From Sulfuriferula sp. (GTDB lineage Bacteria > Pseudomonadota > Gammaproteobacteria > Burkholderiales > Sulfuriferulaceae), in the NCBI GenBank assembly GCA_031291235.1, contig JARLJL010000016.1, forward strand, positions 1-47,690: a stretch of DNA of 47,690 nt, written 5' to 3'. Both the position numbers and the translations under genes were made by a program. The notes beneath the pieces were generated by a model, which saw nothing but the letters and a program-made list of their open reading frames with translations, was not told where the DNA came from and ran no database searches. Below are positions 47,392 through 47,690 of this stretch, piece after piece (position 1 is the stretch's first letter; each line of letters opens with the position of its first letter).

Positions 47392-47690
47392 ATGGCAACT
47401 ACTGGAACAGTTCCCGCTAAGAAGTCGAATTTCTTCTCAAGTATCGGACATTTCTTTGCAAAGATTTTCGGGAATCCAACCGCGGTCAGAATCGAAGCAT
47501 CGATCGCAGACATTGTTTTACCTGGATTTTCCGGCCTTATCAACAGCGCGGCAACAGCTCTCATCAACGCTGAGACAGCAGCAGCGGCTGCTAACATGCA
47601 GAACGGTACTGGAGTTCAAAAGATGGCATATGCCGTCAGCTTGTTCCAGACAACCTACAACACATGGGCCGCGCAGAATGGATTGGCGCA
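47392..47690 (+). CDS. Small Ala-rich phage protein, 5' part (continues at base 1)
   Basis: The ATG at 47392 has AAGGAGCAGCTT upstream. The frame is open to the window end and continues in frame at base 2 after the 141-base overlap, giving 144 residues in total. The N-terminus is FFSSIGHFFAKIFG, then a hydrophobic LPGFSGLINSAATALI helix and the Ala-rich stretch. See the entry at 1-277. Confidence 0.85.
   Translation, partial: MATTGTVPAKKSNFFSSIGHFFAKIFGNPTAVRIEASIADIVLPGFSGLINSAATALINAETAAAAANMQNGTGVQKMAYAVSLFQTTYNTWAAQNGLA
47550..47690. repeat. Terminal direct repeat, right copy
   Basis: Identical to 1-141; marks the closing point of the 47,549-bp circle. Confidence 0.95.

Overview
The window is a complete, circular tailed-phage genome. 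Bases 1-141 repeat exactly as 47550-47690, so the unique circle is 47,549 bp and the cut falls inside one small gene (47392 to the end, continuing through 1-277). The order terminase, portal, scaffold-like protein, capsid, adaptor-like and hub-like tail proteins, three very large internal (ejection-type) proteins and tailspikes suggests a short-tailed, podovirus-like member of Caudoviricetes. No tape measure, sheath, integrase, tRNA or CRISPR array was seen. The host cannot be named. Two spikes carry Sec-type signal peptides ending A-x-A|Q and the lysis candidate has an L,D-transpeptidase-like fold; an acidobacterial or other Gram-negative soil host is a weak guess.

Layout. (a) 45.9 kb through the junction to 25.5 kb, + strand: a leaderless small gene, TerS-like, a metal-binding-type protein, TerL, two small membrane proteins, portal, scaffold-like, decoration and Mu gpT-like capsid. 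Two hairpins, the second terminator-like, follow the capsid gene. Then come tail and internal virion proteins, a PurD-like ATP-grasp enzyme and two paralogous signal-peptide tailspikes, ending at a strong terminator (25520-25551). (b) 25.6-35.5 kb, - strand: replication and recombination genes. These are a GroES-like protein with a DnaJ-type zinc finger inserted in it, a DUF3987-type ATPase, an HTH protein, a polymerase-only PolA, a DUF5664/MazZ-like protein, a UDG-like/3'-5' exonuclease fusion, a DUF669-like putative SSB, a Sak4-like ATPase, a Cas4-like nuclease and an FYVE/RING-like zinc-finger protein. A ribbon-helix-helix regulator with its own promoter and operator heads this block. (c) 35.8-45.1 kb, - strand: many small genes, including a Tlde1/DUF2778-like candidate lysin, an FtsK-type translocase with a separate one-helix membrane peptide, a vWA protein, a J-domain protein, a DUF6948 protein and a Gly-rich repeat protein. 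(d) 43.9-44.6 and 45.1-45.9 kb: non-coding control regions with two DnaA boxes, strong promoters, iterons and dense inverted repeats.

The features most worth following are these. First, multi-branched hairpin elements with long closing stems recur in successive intergenic spacers (39.6, 40.5, 42.0, 45.1 and 45.3 kb). Second, there is a chaperone set: a GroES fold interrupted by a DnaJ-like zinc finger, plus a separate J-domain protein. Third, DNA polymerase A is split over two genes. Fourth, FtsK motor and membrane anchor appear to be separate genes. Fifth, two paralogous tailspikes have export signals, next to a PurD-like ligase inside the structural operon. Sixth, the two strong promoters with -10 boxes 6 bp before an ATG point to leaderless mRNAs.
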